Position numbers and translations under genes: made by a program. From Chitinophagaceae bacterium (GTDB taxonomy: Bacteria; Bacteroidota; Bacteroidia; Chitinophagales; Chitinophagaceae), in the NCBI GenBank assembly GCA_025363075.1, contig JANYEP010000206.1:1-32167 (forward strand): 32,167 bases of DNA. The letters run 5' to 3'. Below the pieces are notes generated by a model. That model saw nothing but the letters and a program-made list of their open reading frames with translations, was not told where the DNA came from and searched no databases. Below, piece by piece: positions 18,346-27,254 of this stretch (the stretch's first letter is position 1; each line of letters begins with the position of its first letter).

Positions 18346-19236
18346 TTAATCTATCACAAGGCTTCCAAATTTTTCAGCATCATATTCGTGCTTCCAACGC
18401 TTATGAGTCCATAAATAATTTGATGGATTTTGCTTAATTTTTTCTTCAATAAAATTTACAAGTGATTTTGTTATAAAGCCATCAGGTGTTTCGTTTGGTG
18501 TTGTAGTTAACAATGTTGTTTCAAGTTTATAATAGCCCCTTTTTATACTGTTTATATACACCATTACAACAGCTGTATTTTGATTTTTTGAACCTTTTTC
18601 TGGACCCTTTACAAAGGCGGTTTTCTTTCCAAAAAAATCGACCCAATATGCATTGTGTGGATTGTGTGGATTCTGATCGGCAGCCAAACCTAGTGTATAT
18701 GGCTTGTTTGAATATTGATGAAATTTTGAACGAAATTCATTGTTTGAAATAAGAATTGTTCCAAATCTTGAACGCATATCAAACATTATTTTATCAAATG
18801 CTTTATTGCTCATTGACGCATAAATACCCAGCCAATTATTTTTTAAATAAAAAGCAGCAGCAAAGTTCATAAACTCATAATTAAAAAAATGTCCTGAGTG
18901 CAATTGAATACTTTGTTGCTTTGAAGAAAGCTCTTCCAGTAAAACTCCATCAAATTCGACCCTGCGTAAAAACGCCTTTTTTGAAATAGAGATTAGCTTA
19001 ATGGTTTCAATAAAAGTGTCAACAAATCGATGATAAAAATCTTTTGCTATTCTTATTTTCTCTTGTTCTGTTTTATTTGGGAAAGCGATAGACAGGTTGT
19101 TCATCACAACGCCTTTTCTATAACCCAAACAATAGTAAATTAGAAAATAAATTCCATCACTAATAAAATATAAGACTCTTAATGGTAAGAGAGATAACAA
19201 GTAAAAAAAAGGGAATATAATGTAGTAAAGGAACAA
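18346..19236 (-). CDS. Lipid A biosynthesis lauroyl/myristoyl acyltransferase family protein
   Basis: 'LLPLRVLYFISDGIYFLIYYCLGYRKGVVMNNLSIAFPNKT', 'LHSGHFFNYEF' (HX4E), 'WTHKRWKHE'. Start appears to be TTG at 19236 with an upstream in-frame TGA. Confidence 0.88.
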   Translation of the reverse strand: MFLYYIIFPFFYLLSLLPLRVLYFISDGIYFLIYYCLGYRKGVVMNNLSIAFPNKTEQEKIRIAKDFYHRFVDTFIETIKLISISKKAFLRRVEFDGVLLEELSSKQQSIQLHSGHFFNYEFMNFAAAFYLKNNWLGIYASMSNKAFDKIMFDMRSRFGTILISNNEFRSKFHQYSNKPYTLGLAADQNPHNPHNAYWVDFFGKKTAFVKGPEKGSKNQNTAVVMVYINSIKRGYYKLETTLLTTTPNETPDGFITKSLVNFIEEKIKQNPSNYLWTHKRWKHEYDAEKFGSLVID

Positions 19237-19263
19237 TAATCAGAGATTAGGAGTCAGGCTTCT

Positions 19264-19304
19264 AAAAAAGTTATTGCTGTTATAAAATCTATAACAGCAA
19301 TAAC
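19264..19304 (-). terminator. Intrinsic terminator of gcvH (minus strand)
   Basis: GTTATTGCTGTTATA (19270-19284) / TATAACAGCAATAAC (19290-19304): perfect 15-bp stem with loop AAATC. T6 tract on the minus strand (19269-19264). Confidence 0.9.
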
Positions 19305-19324
19305 AAAATATTTATAAATCAAAT

Positions 19325-19702
19325 TTATCCAACCAATGCTTCATAATCAGCTGCACTCAATAAAGCGTCAATCTCAGCAGGATTATCAACAGTAACTTTC
19401 ACCATCCAGCCACCGGTGTATGGTTCATTGTTTACAAGTTCAGGATTTTTTTCTAATGCAGCATTCACTTCTGCAATTGTTCCTGCAACAGGAAGAAATA
19501 AATCACTAACGGTTTTAACGGCTTCAACACTACCAAAAATTTCACCAGTTGCAAAACTTTTTCCAACAGAGTTTATATCGCAAAAAACAATATCGCCAAG
19601 TTCACTTTGAGCAAACTCAGTAATACCAATAGTTGCAACGTTTCCTTCTAATAAAATCCATTCGTGGTCTTTTGTGTAGCGTAGGTTTGATGGGAAATTC
19701 AT
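19325..19702 (-). CDS. gcvH: Glycine cleavage system H protein
   Basis: 125 aa. '[36 protein letters not shown]' and lipoyl-lysine site '[16 protein letters not shown]'. Confidence 0.97.
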   Translation of the reverse strand: MNFPSNLRYTKDHEWILLEGNVATIGITEFAQSELGDIVFCDINSVGKSFATGEIFGSVEAVKTVSDLFLPVAGTIAEVNAALEKNPELVNNEPYTGGWMVKVTVDNPAEIDALLSAADYEALVG

Positions 19703-19713
19703 AATCTGAAATT

Positions 19714-20406
19714 TTAGTTAATTATTTTAATTTTCATTCTTACATTTTTAATAGGACGATCTGTTGTATAAACTTGCGTGGCAGCTATTTTATCAAGAAC
19801 ATCCAAACCAATATAAACCTCACCAAACACTGTGTAGTTCTGGTCTAAAAAAGGAGTTCCACCAATTCTTTGATAAATTTCTTTTTGGTCTTTTGTATAA
19901 ATGTTTGAATTATTTAACTGTGCAGTGTCAGCCTTTTTTCCTTGCACAATATAGAACTGGCAATTGCTGCTTTTCTTCTCTGGGTTATTATCTCTTGCAG
20001 CAGCCAATGCTCCTTTTTTATGAATCAAATTACTTCTGAATTCTGCTGGAATCATTGGTTGGTTTGGTACTTCGCCTGCACCAAGTGTAGCTGTGCTATC
20101 TGCGTGTTTACTTGTTGGGTCGCCTCCTTGAATCATAAAACCATTGATAACCCTATGAAATAACAAGCTATCGTAAAAACCTTGCTTTACCAACTTTATA
20201 AAATTATCTCTGTGTAAAGGAGTGCTGTTATATAAACGTGCTGTCATTACACCAAAATCTGTGGTAATTTCTACGATTGTCTCATTAGATTTTGGTTTGC
20301 CACTATTTGCCTGTGTTGTTATAGGCTTTACCACTTTTGATTTTGCCTTTTGAGCAAATAATCCAATTGAAAAAAACAATGTTGCTACTAAAAATAATTT
20401 CTTCAT
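19714..20406 (-). CDS. Cyclophilin-type peptidylprolyl isomerase, secreted
   Basis: Signal peptide. '[32 protein letters not shown]', '[27 protein letters not shown]', '[16 protein letters not shown]'. Confidence 0.95.
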   Translation of the reverse strand: MKKLFLVATLFFSIGLFAQKAKSKVVKPITTQANSGKPKSNETIVEITTDFGVMTARLYNSTPLHRDNFIKLVKQGFYDSLLFHRVINGFMIQGGDPTSKHADSTATLGAGEVPNQPMIPAEFRSNLIHKKGALAAARDNNPEKKSSNCQFYIVQGKKADTAQLNNSNIYTKDQKEIYQRIGGTPFLDQNYTVFGEVYIGLDVLDKIAATQVYTTDRPIKNVRMKIKIIN

Positions 20407-20409
20407 TTA

Positions 20410-20757
20410 TTAAATAAATTCTTGTTGTTCAAAATAAAAAAGAATGTGGTCTTTTAAAAAATTTTCTTGTTCAATTAATCCAAATGATGGTAACTCTTTT
20501 AATTGTGTAAAATGTGGCCAACCTTCAGCATCAATCAATTCAAGCTCATAATAACCACTGCTTTTAAGCACAGTACAAACAGCCACGTGCATTAAATCTT
20601 GCTTTTGCTCCTTGCTAATTTTTTCTACCAAAAAACCTGTTTCCTGCAATCCAATTAAAAATAGAATGGCTTCTGTATCTGGTTTTTTTCCAAATTTGTC
20701 AAGCAACTTCGCCTCCAAACTCCACCATCGCTGCTGCAAATCATCTTTCACATTCAT
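20410..20757 (-). CDS. Conserved hypothetical protein (cytoplasmic, 115 aa)
   Basis: Intact ORF 3 nt downstream of the next operon member on the same strand. No family recognised. Confidence 0.7.
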   Translation of the reverse strand: MNVKDDLQQRWWSLEAKLLDKFGKKPDTEAILFLIGLQETGFLVEKISKEQKQDLMHVAVCTVLKSSGYYELELIDAEGWPHFTQLKELPSFGLIEQENFLKDHILFYFEQQEFI

Positions 20758-20897
20758 CGGGCAAAAGTAATGTTTAAAGACATATTGAAATCAATCGTTT
20801 TATTTAAACAAAAAATAGTAAACACAAACACTATCAAAATAAATTTTTACTCTTAAGTAAGCGTTTGCAGTATTTTCGGCAAATCAATTTTAATGCG

Positions 20898-23693
20898 TTA
20901 ATGAAATACTTTTTTATACTGTTTAGTACCACATTTTTTTCTTGCCAATTATTTGCACAAAGTGCTTCAAAGCCATACTGGCAGCAGCAAGTAAGTTACA
21001 ATATTGCAGTTTCTTTAAACGATAAAGACAACACTATTGATGCCTTGGAAAAAATTGTTTACACAAATAATTCACCTGATACTTTAAAGTTTATTTGGTT
21101 TCACATTTGGCAAAATGCATATAAAAATGATAAAACTGCGTTTAGCGAACAACTATTAATAAACAGCAGAACAGATTTTTATTTTAGTGATGAAAAAGAT
21201 AGAGGTTATACAAATAGACTTGATTTTAAAGTTGATGAAACAAGTGCAAAAATTGAAGCTCATCCACAATATATAGACATTGTGAAACTATTGCTACCAA
21301 AGCCTTTGCCACCAAATCAAAGCATTGCAATTGAAACTCCCTTTCATTCAAAATTGCCTTATAATTTTTCTCGTGGTGGGCATATCGGTAAAGATTATCA
21401 GCTAACACAATGGTATCCAAAACCAGCAGTATATGACAACAGAGGTTGGCACGAAATGCCATACCTTGATCAAGGTGAATTTTATAGTGAGTTTGGTAAT
21501 TTTGAAGTGAACATAACTGTGCCAGGAAATTATTTAGTTGCAGCTACAGGTGAGTTGAAAACAGCATCAGAACTGGATTTGCTGAAGAAGTTGGGCAAAA
21601 TGAAACTTGCAGAACAGCCAAACTATTTAGTTGAAGATGAAGTTGAAATAAAGAAAAGCTTTTTTCCTGCAAAGCCTATTAAAAAAGTAGCGATTGCAGC
21701 AGCAAAAGAAACAAAAAATATGGAAACAAAAACACTTCTTTTTACACAAAATAATGTTCACGATTTTGCCTGGTTTGCAAGTAAAAACTTCTTAGTTCAA
21801 TATGATACTGTGCAATTAAATAGTAAAGTAGTTGACTGTTTCAATTTTATTTCAAAAAGTAGAGAAAGAAGATGTAAAAACAATGTTCGCTTTATAAAAT
21901 CTACATTAAAAAACTATGGCAAATGGATTGGAGAATATCCCTACAACACAGCAACAGTAGTAGTTGGCAAGCAAAATAAAGAGGATGGAATGGAATATCC
22001 AACCATAACTTACATTAATATTGATGATAGTTCTTGGAGTATCGGCGAAATAATTTCTCACGAACTTGGACACAATTGGTTTTATGGAATACTTGCCAGC
22101 AACGAAAGAGAACATCCGTGGATGGATGAAGGGATGAATAGTTTTTATGATAAACGAAGTGAAGTTGAACCAAAGATTGTAAATAGCACTATGAATATGT
22201 TTTTTAATTCATTAATTAAAATTCACAAAAACATCGGGATAGACACAAATTCATTAGCTTATCCAAAGTATTACTATGACTTGATTGTTTATGAAAAAGC
22301 TGCTATTTGGATGAAGCAATTAGAAAAATATTTGGGTAAAAATGTTTTTGATTCTGCAATGAATGTTTATTATAAACAATACCAATTTAAGCATCCATAT
22401 CCTCAAGATTTCAAGAGAATAATTGAACAGGTTTCTGGCAAAAATATTGATAAATTGTTTGCAAAATTATATAACAAAGAACCATTTGATAGGTCAATTA
22501 AAAAAACAATTAAACCAGCGTTTTTCTTTCCATTTAAAGAGACAAATAAATATAATCACATTTCAATTACTCCAACTGTTTCATATAATTTTTATGATGG
22601 AATACGCTTGGGCATTGCATTACACAACTATCAACTGCCTTTACCCAAGTTTCAATTTGCGATAAATCCAAGTTATGGAACGAATAGCAAAGCATTCAAT
22701 TTTTTTGGACGAGCATCTTATAATATTTATAAAAAGAAATCTTGGTTGGAAATTGCAACAAGTTTTCAAAAATATACTTACGATGATTTTAGACCAGATG
22801 CAACAAACGAACATTATTATTTATCCGTTAATCGTTTTGTACCATCAATAAAATACACGATGTATAAAAATGATTTACGCTCCACAGAACGTACTGTTAT
22901 TGGGTTTAAAACATTTTACTTGAACACACAAAACTTAAATTATACAAACAAAGACACGAACAATATTTATTCAACAAAGTCTTATATCAATCGTTTATAC
23001 ATCACAAAATTTGATACCAGAATTTTATATCCTTATAGTTTAAATTTGAACATTGATCAAACAGAAGACTTGCTACGACTGGCTTTCACAGCAAAAGAGT
23101 TTTTTAATTATGGCAAAAGAAACGATGGTGTTGCTGCTCGTTTTTTTGCAGGAAAAATATTTTACACCAAATCAAAAACATTTTTAACACAATATAATAA
23201 TAGTCAATATCAATTAAACCTAAGTGGTGCAAATGGTTATGAAGACTATACTTTCAGTGATTATTTTATTGGAAGAAGGGAGGTGCAAAGAGGTTGGCGT
23301 GGACAACAAATTATGGAGCGTGATGGGTTTTTTAAAGTAAGAACAGATTTGCTTGGAAGCAAAATTGGCGTTACTGATGATTGGTTAATGTCAGTAAATT
23401 TAAACTTCGATTGCCCAACTTTTCCAACCCTGAAAGCCTTTGTGGACGTTGGTACTTATGCAGATGCTTGGAATGATAATTCAACAAATGGTAGATTTTT
23501 ATACGATGCAGGTTTGCAACTATCTTTCTTAAAAAATGGTATCAATATTTATTTTCCAATCCTTAACAGTAAAGATTTTCGAGATTATAACCAATCATAC
23601 ATTGGTAAAAATATTTTTGCAAAATCAATTAGTTTTAGCATCAATATTCAAAATTTACAACTCAATAAACTGAGTAGAAATATTCCTTTATAA
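20898..23693 (+). CDS. M1 family metallopeptidase with C-terminal outer-membrane beta-barrel-like domain
   Basis: Signal peptide from ATG 20898 (MKYFFILFSTTFFSCQLFAQ). 'DGMEYPTITYIN' and 'HELGHNWFYGILASNEREHPWMDEGMNSF' (HEXXH at 22059-22073). The ~400-residue C-terminus is beta-rich with 'FIGRREVQRGWRGQQ'. ORF track starts at 20865. Confidence 0.9.
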   Translation, partial: LMKYFFILFSTTFFSCQLFAQSASKPYWQQQVSYNIAVSLNDKDNTIDALEKIVYTNNSPDTLKFIWFHIWQNAYKNDKTAFSEQLLINSRTDFYFSDEKDRGYTNRLDFKVDETSAKIEAHPQYIDIVKLLLPKPLPPNQSIAIETPFHSKLPYNFSRGGHIGKDYQLTQWYPKPAVYDNRGWHEMPYLDQGEFYSEFGNFEVNITVPGNYLVAATGELKTASELDLLKKLGKMKLAEQPNYLVEDEVEIKKSFFPAKPIKKVAIAAAKETKNMETKTLLFTQNNVHDFAWFASKNFLVQYDTVQLNSKVVDCFNFISKSRERRCKNNVRFIKSTLKNYGKWIGEYPYNTATVVVGKQNKEDGMEYPTITYINIDDSSWSIGEIISHELGHNWFYGILASNEREHPWMDEGMNSFYDKRSEVEPKIVNSTMNMFFNSLIKIHKNIGIDTNSLAYPKYYYDLIVYEKAAIWMKQLEKYLGKNVFDSAMNVYYKQYQFKHPYPQDFKRIIEQVSGKNIDKLFAKLYNKEPFDRSIKKTIKPAFFFPFKETNKYNHISITPTVSYNFYDGIRLGIALHNYQLPLPKFQFAINPSYGTNSKAFNFFGRASYNIYKKKSWLEIATSFQKYTYDDFRPDATNEHYYLSVNRFVPSIKYTMYKNDLRSTERTVIGFKTFYLNTQNLNYTNKDTNNIYSTKSYINRLYITKFDTRILYPYSLNLNIDQTEDLLRLAFTAKEFFNYGKRNDGVAARFFAGKIFYTKSKTFLTQYNNSQYQLNLSGANGYEDYTFSDYFIGRREVQRGWRGQQIMERDGFFKVRTDLLGSKIGVTDDWLMSVNLNFDCPTFPTLKAFVDVGTYADAWNDNSTNGRFLYDAGLQLSFLKNGINIYFPILNSKDFRDYNQSYIGKNIFAKSISFSINIQNLQLNKLSRNIPL

Positions 23694-23704
23694 AGCCAAG
23701 TTTT

Positions 23705-24043
23705 ATGCCTCAAGAAATAACATTGAATCAAGCACAGCAACAAGTTGATGAATGGATAAAAGCCATTGGTGTTCGCTATTTCAACGAATTAACCAACCTT
23801 GGAATTTTGGTAGAAGAAGTAGGCGAACTATCAAGATTAATGGTTAGAAAATTTGGCGAGCAATCTTTTAAAAACAATGAAGCAGAAAAAGATTTAGGTG
23901 ATGAAATGGCTGATGTGCTATGGGTTTTAATTTGCCTGGCAAATCAAACTGATGTTAATTTAACTGATGCTTTGCAAAAAAATTTTGAAAAGAAAACAAC
24001 AAGAGATAGAACAAGACACGTTGAAAATGATAAGTTAAAATAA
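23705..24043 (+). CDS. MazG-like nucleotide pyrophosphohydrolase
   Basis: 112 aa. 'LGILVEEVGELSRLMVRKFGEQ…EKDLGDEMADVLWVLICLANQTDVNL' (EExxE…ExxD). Confidence 0.92.
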   Translation: MPQEITLNQAQQQVDEWIKAIGVRYFNELTNLGILVEEVGELSRLMVRKFGEQSFKNNEAEKDLGDEMADVLWVLICLANQTDVNLTDALQKNFEKKTTRDRTRHVENDKLK

Positions 24044-24058
24044 ATAGATTTTTACTTT

Positions 24059-25231
24059 ATGAATAACGCTTTCCTTAAATCTCAATTCTTACTTAGAGAT
24101 GATATTACATACTTAAATTTTGGCTCTTTTGGTGCTTGTGCAAAACCTATTTTTGAAAAGTATCAGCAAATGCAATTAGAGCTTGAACAAGAACCTGTGC
24201 AATTTATAACAGCCAATGGAATTCAATATTTACAAGCATCTCGAGATGCTTTAGGAAATTTTGTTGGTTGCAATGGAGACGATTTGGTGTTTGTTACCAA
24301 TCCATCCTATGCAGTAAATATTATTGCAAAGAGTTTTGATTTAAAGGCAGGAGATGAAGTGCTTACGACAAATATTGAATATGGTGCTTGCGATAAAACC
24401 TGGAATTATTACTGCAAGAAAGCAGGTGCAAAATATGTTCGTCAAAACATTGAATTCCCTTTAACTACCAAGGAAGAATTTGTAGAACAGTTTTTTAAAG
24501 GGCTTACGCCAAAAACAAAACTTGTTTTCATTAGCCATATCACAAGTGCTACAGGCTTGCGTTTACCTGTTGAAGAAATTTGTGCTATAGCAAAACAAAA
24601 AGGCATTATGACTTTTGTTGATGGTGCTCACGCTCCTGGGCAAATTCCTTTAAACCTATCAACATTGCAAGCAGATATTTACACAGGTGCTTGCCACAAG
24701 TGGATGATGACACCCAAAGGCAGTTCATTTCTTTATGTTAAAAAAGAGTATCAAAAACTGTTTGATCCATTGATTGTAAGTTGGGGTTATGATAGTGCGT
24801 TTCCATCTCACTCACAGTTTTTAGATTATCACCAAATGCAGGGTACAAGAGACTTTTCAGCATTTTTAACTATTCCAACTGCTATAGATTTTATGCAAAA
24901 AAATGATTGGGAAAATGTTGCAAAAAATTGTAGAGAATTAGTAAAAGCAAATGCTTCAAGGTTTTGTAAACTATTAAACGCACAACCATTAACACCAATC
25001 AACGATGACTTTTTAGTGCAGTTGTATAGCATAGAAATTAAAACACAAGAGCCAGAAAAATTGCACCAATTATTATTTGAAAAATACAAAATACAAATTC
25101 CAGTAATGAGGCAGGATAACAAAGTTTTTATCAGGTATTCCATTCAGGCATTCAACGCACAAGAAGATTTGAATAAACTAGCAAATGCCTTGGAGGACAT
25201 TATAGCTAAAACTGATTTGATAATAGTTTAA
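24059..25231 (+). CDS. Aminotransferase class V-fold PLP-dependent enzyme (isopenicillin-N epimerase-like)
   Basis: 390 aa. 'YLNFGSFGACAKPIFEKYQ', 'VFVDGAHAPGQIPLNL' type motif, PLP-lysine region 'YTGACHKWMMTPKGSSFLYV'. Confidence 0.92.
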   Translation: MNNAFLKSQFLLRDDITYLNFGSFGACAKPIFEKYQQMQLELEQEPVQFITANGIQYLQASRDALGNFVGCNGDDLVFVTNPSYAVNIIAKSFDLKAGDEVLTTNIEYGACDKTWNYYCKKAGAKYVRQNIEFPLTTKEEFVEQFFKGLTPKTKLVFISHITSATGLRLPVEEICAIAKQKGIMTFVDGAHAPGQIPLNLSTLQADIYTGACHKWMMTPKGSSFLYVKKEYQKLFDPLIVSWGYDSAFPSHSQFLDYHQMQGTRDFSAFLTIPTAIDFMQKNDWENVAKNCRELVKANASRFCKLLNAQPLTPINDDFLVQLYSIEIKTQEPEKLHQLLFEKYKIQIPVMRQDNKVFIRYSIQAFNAQEDLNKLANALEDIIAKTDLIIV

Positions 25232-25233
25232 AA

Positions 25234-26523
25234 CTATCTCAACACTTTCATCTTTATCATTTCAATTCTTGTATCACTAACATTAAGAATGTCGAATTGA
25301 TAATTATCAATAATGATACTTTCTTTAGCTGCAGGAATGGCTTCGTGCTTGTCAATGATGTAGCCACTAAGCGTTTCAGATTCTGTATCTTCAGAGAATT
25401 TTAAATCGAAATTTTCTTTTAAATAATCCAGTTCCAATCTACCACTAAAAATAAATTCTGATTGGCTGATTTGCTTTTCAACAAACTCTTCAACATCGTG
25501 TTCATCCTTGATTTCACCAAAAATTTCTTCCAATAAATCTTCCATTGTAATAATGCCAGCTGTGCCACCAAATTCATCAATTACCCACGCAATGCTTTTG
25601 TGTTCTTTAGTAAATTTATTAATCAAATCGGCAGCTCCCATACTTTCTGGAACAGCAGGAATTGGTAATAAAATTTCCTTAACAGTATTGGGTTTTTTAA
25701 ATAAATCTAATTGATGAATATAACCTTTTATCTCATCAATACTATCATCATAAACAATCAATTTGCTCAACTTAGTATTTACAAAATGTTGTTTCAATTC
25801 AGCAATAGATGTATTAATATCAATTCCTTCAATCTCTGTTCTTGGTACCAAACATTCACGAATTTTAATGGTTGGCAAACTCATTGCATTTTTCAAAAGC
25901 TCTTTGCTGTGTTCAGGATTATCTTCTCCATGTTCTTCGTTTTGTGTAATGAAATGCTCTAAGTCAATGTGGGTGAAGGCTTCGGTTTTATTTTTAACAT
26001 TGATGTTAAATAAATATTTTAAAATCCACTCAGCAACATCAACAAAAAATGAAGCAAGAGGTTGCAGAATATTATAAAAAAAGTTTGCAATGGGCGAAAA
26101 GAAAACCAATAAAGAATCATTTTTACCTCTAAAAATTGCTTTAGGAATAAATTCTCCAAAAACCAGTACAACAAATGTTGATAAAGCAGCATCGACAAGT
26201 AATTTCAAAAACTGATTTTCGATTTTTAGTGGAGACCAAATAGACGTGTGCAATAGTTCGCTGAAGAGTAAACCATATATAACCAAAAAAATATTTAAGC
26301 CAACTAAACAGCTGCCAATAAACTGTGCAGGTTGCTCCATAAACTTTCCTAAAATAATACCACTGCTTTTGCCTTGCTTTTTCTTAAGCTCAATACTCAA
26401 GCGATTTACGCTAACAAAAGCAATTTCGTAGCCCGCAAAAAAACCAATAAAAATGAGGGTGATAGCAATCCACCCAATAATATAAAGTTCACTCATTAAC
26501 ACGAAAGTAAGAAAATGTGTCAT
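25234..26523 (-). CDS. CNNM/CBS-pair/CorC_HlyC domain 'hemolysin family' protein (GldE-like)
   Basis: 429 aa. CNNM TM domain, 'MSLPTIKIRECLVPRTEIEGID', 'IAWVIDEFGGTAGIITMEDLLEEIFGEIKDEHD', C-terminal CorC_HlyC. Confidence 0.92.
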   Translation of the reverse strand: MTHFLTFVLMSELYIIGWIAITLIFIGFFAGYEIAFVSVNRLSIELKKKQGKSSGIILGKFMEQPAQFIGSCLVGLNIFLVIYGLLFSELLHTSIWSPLKIENQFLKLLVDAALSTFVVLVFGEFIPKAIFRGKNDSLLVFFSPIANFFYNILQPLASFFVDVAEWILKYLFNINVKNKTEAFTHIDLEHFITQNEEHGEDNPEHSKELLKNAMSLPTIKIRECLVPRTEIEGIDINTSIAELKQHFVNTKLSKLIVYDDSIDEIKGYIHQLDLFKKPNTVKEILLPIPAVPESMGAADLINKFTKEHKSIAWVIDEFGGTAGIITMEDLLEEIFGEIKDEHDVEEFVEKQISQSEFIFSGRLELDYLKENFDLKFSEDTESETLSGYIIDKHEAIPAAKESIIIDNYQFDILNVSDTRIEMIKMKVLR

Positions 26524-26590
26524 TGCTATAAATATTTATTATATAAAAAGCATATTGGGTTTATGTTTATCTTGCATTAAATCTTACTTT

Positions 26591-27184
26591 ATGGAAATCA
26601 ATTTTGACGAGTTGCTTACTGTAACTTTTACACTTTTTGCCATTATAGATATTGTTGGTTCTGTGCCAATGCTAATAGCTTATAAAGAAAAAATGGGAGG
26701 CTTAAATTCTATAAAAGCTACATTGATTTCTGGTGCATTAATGGTATTATTCTTTTTTGTTGGTAAACCTTTTTTAGGCTTGCTTGGCGTTGATGTAAAA
26801 TCGTTTGCTGTAGCTGGTTCTATTGTTATTTTTATATTAGGATTAGAAATGGTTTTAGGTATAGAGTTTTTTAAATCAGAAAAAGATTCAAAGGCTGGAA
26901 CTATTGTGCCTATTGCATTTCCATTAATTGCAGGCTCAGGAACACTTACATCAATAATGAGTTTAAAAGCTACATTTGAAAAGCACGACAAAAACGAGTA
27001 TATCATTTTGATAGCTATTTTCATCAACCTTATTATCGTTTATTTAACACTCATCTCATTAAACACTATCGAAAGAATTTTAGGCAAGGCAGGATTAATG
27101 GCTGTTCGTAAGTTTTTTGGTGTTGTTTTACTTGCAATTGCTGTAAAAATATTTACAACCAATATGGGAGCATTTGGTAAATAA
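26591..27184 (+). CDS. MarC family membrane protein
   Basis: 'FTLFAIIDIVGSVPMLIAYKEKMGG', 'VPIAFPLIAGSGTLTSIMSL', 'ERILGKAGLMAVRKFFGVVLLAIAVKIF'. ATG at 26591 is preferred over the track's TTG at 26555. Confidence 0.9.
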   Translation: MEINFDELLTVTFTLFAIIDIVGSVPMLIAYKEKMGGLNSIKATLISGALMVLFFFVGKPFLGLLGVDVKSFAVAGSIVIFILGLEMVLGIEFFKSEKDSKAGTIVPIAFPLIAGSGTLTSIMSLKATFEKHDKNEYIILIAIFINLIIVYLTLISLNTIERILGKAGLMAVRKFFGVVLLAIAVKIFTTNMGAFGK

Positions 27185-27254
27185 TTAAAATCAAGGCAAA
27201 AAGGAAAAGCCAAAAAGCATTTCTTTTGCAAATTCAAAATTCATAACATACAAT

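Noticed and set aside
20761-20897. Promoter TAnnTTTG match upstream of the M1 peptidase (GTAAGCGTTTGC / TATTTTCG)
   Set aside because: Neither segment fits the consensus spacing exactly, so it is not strong enough to list.
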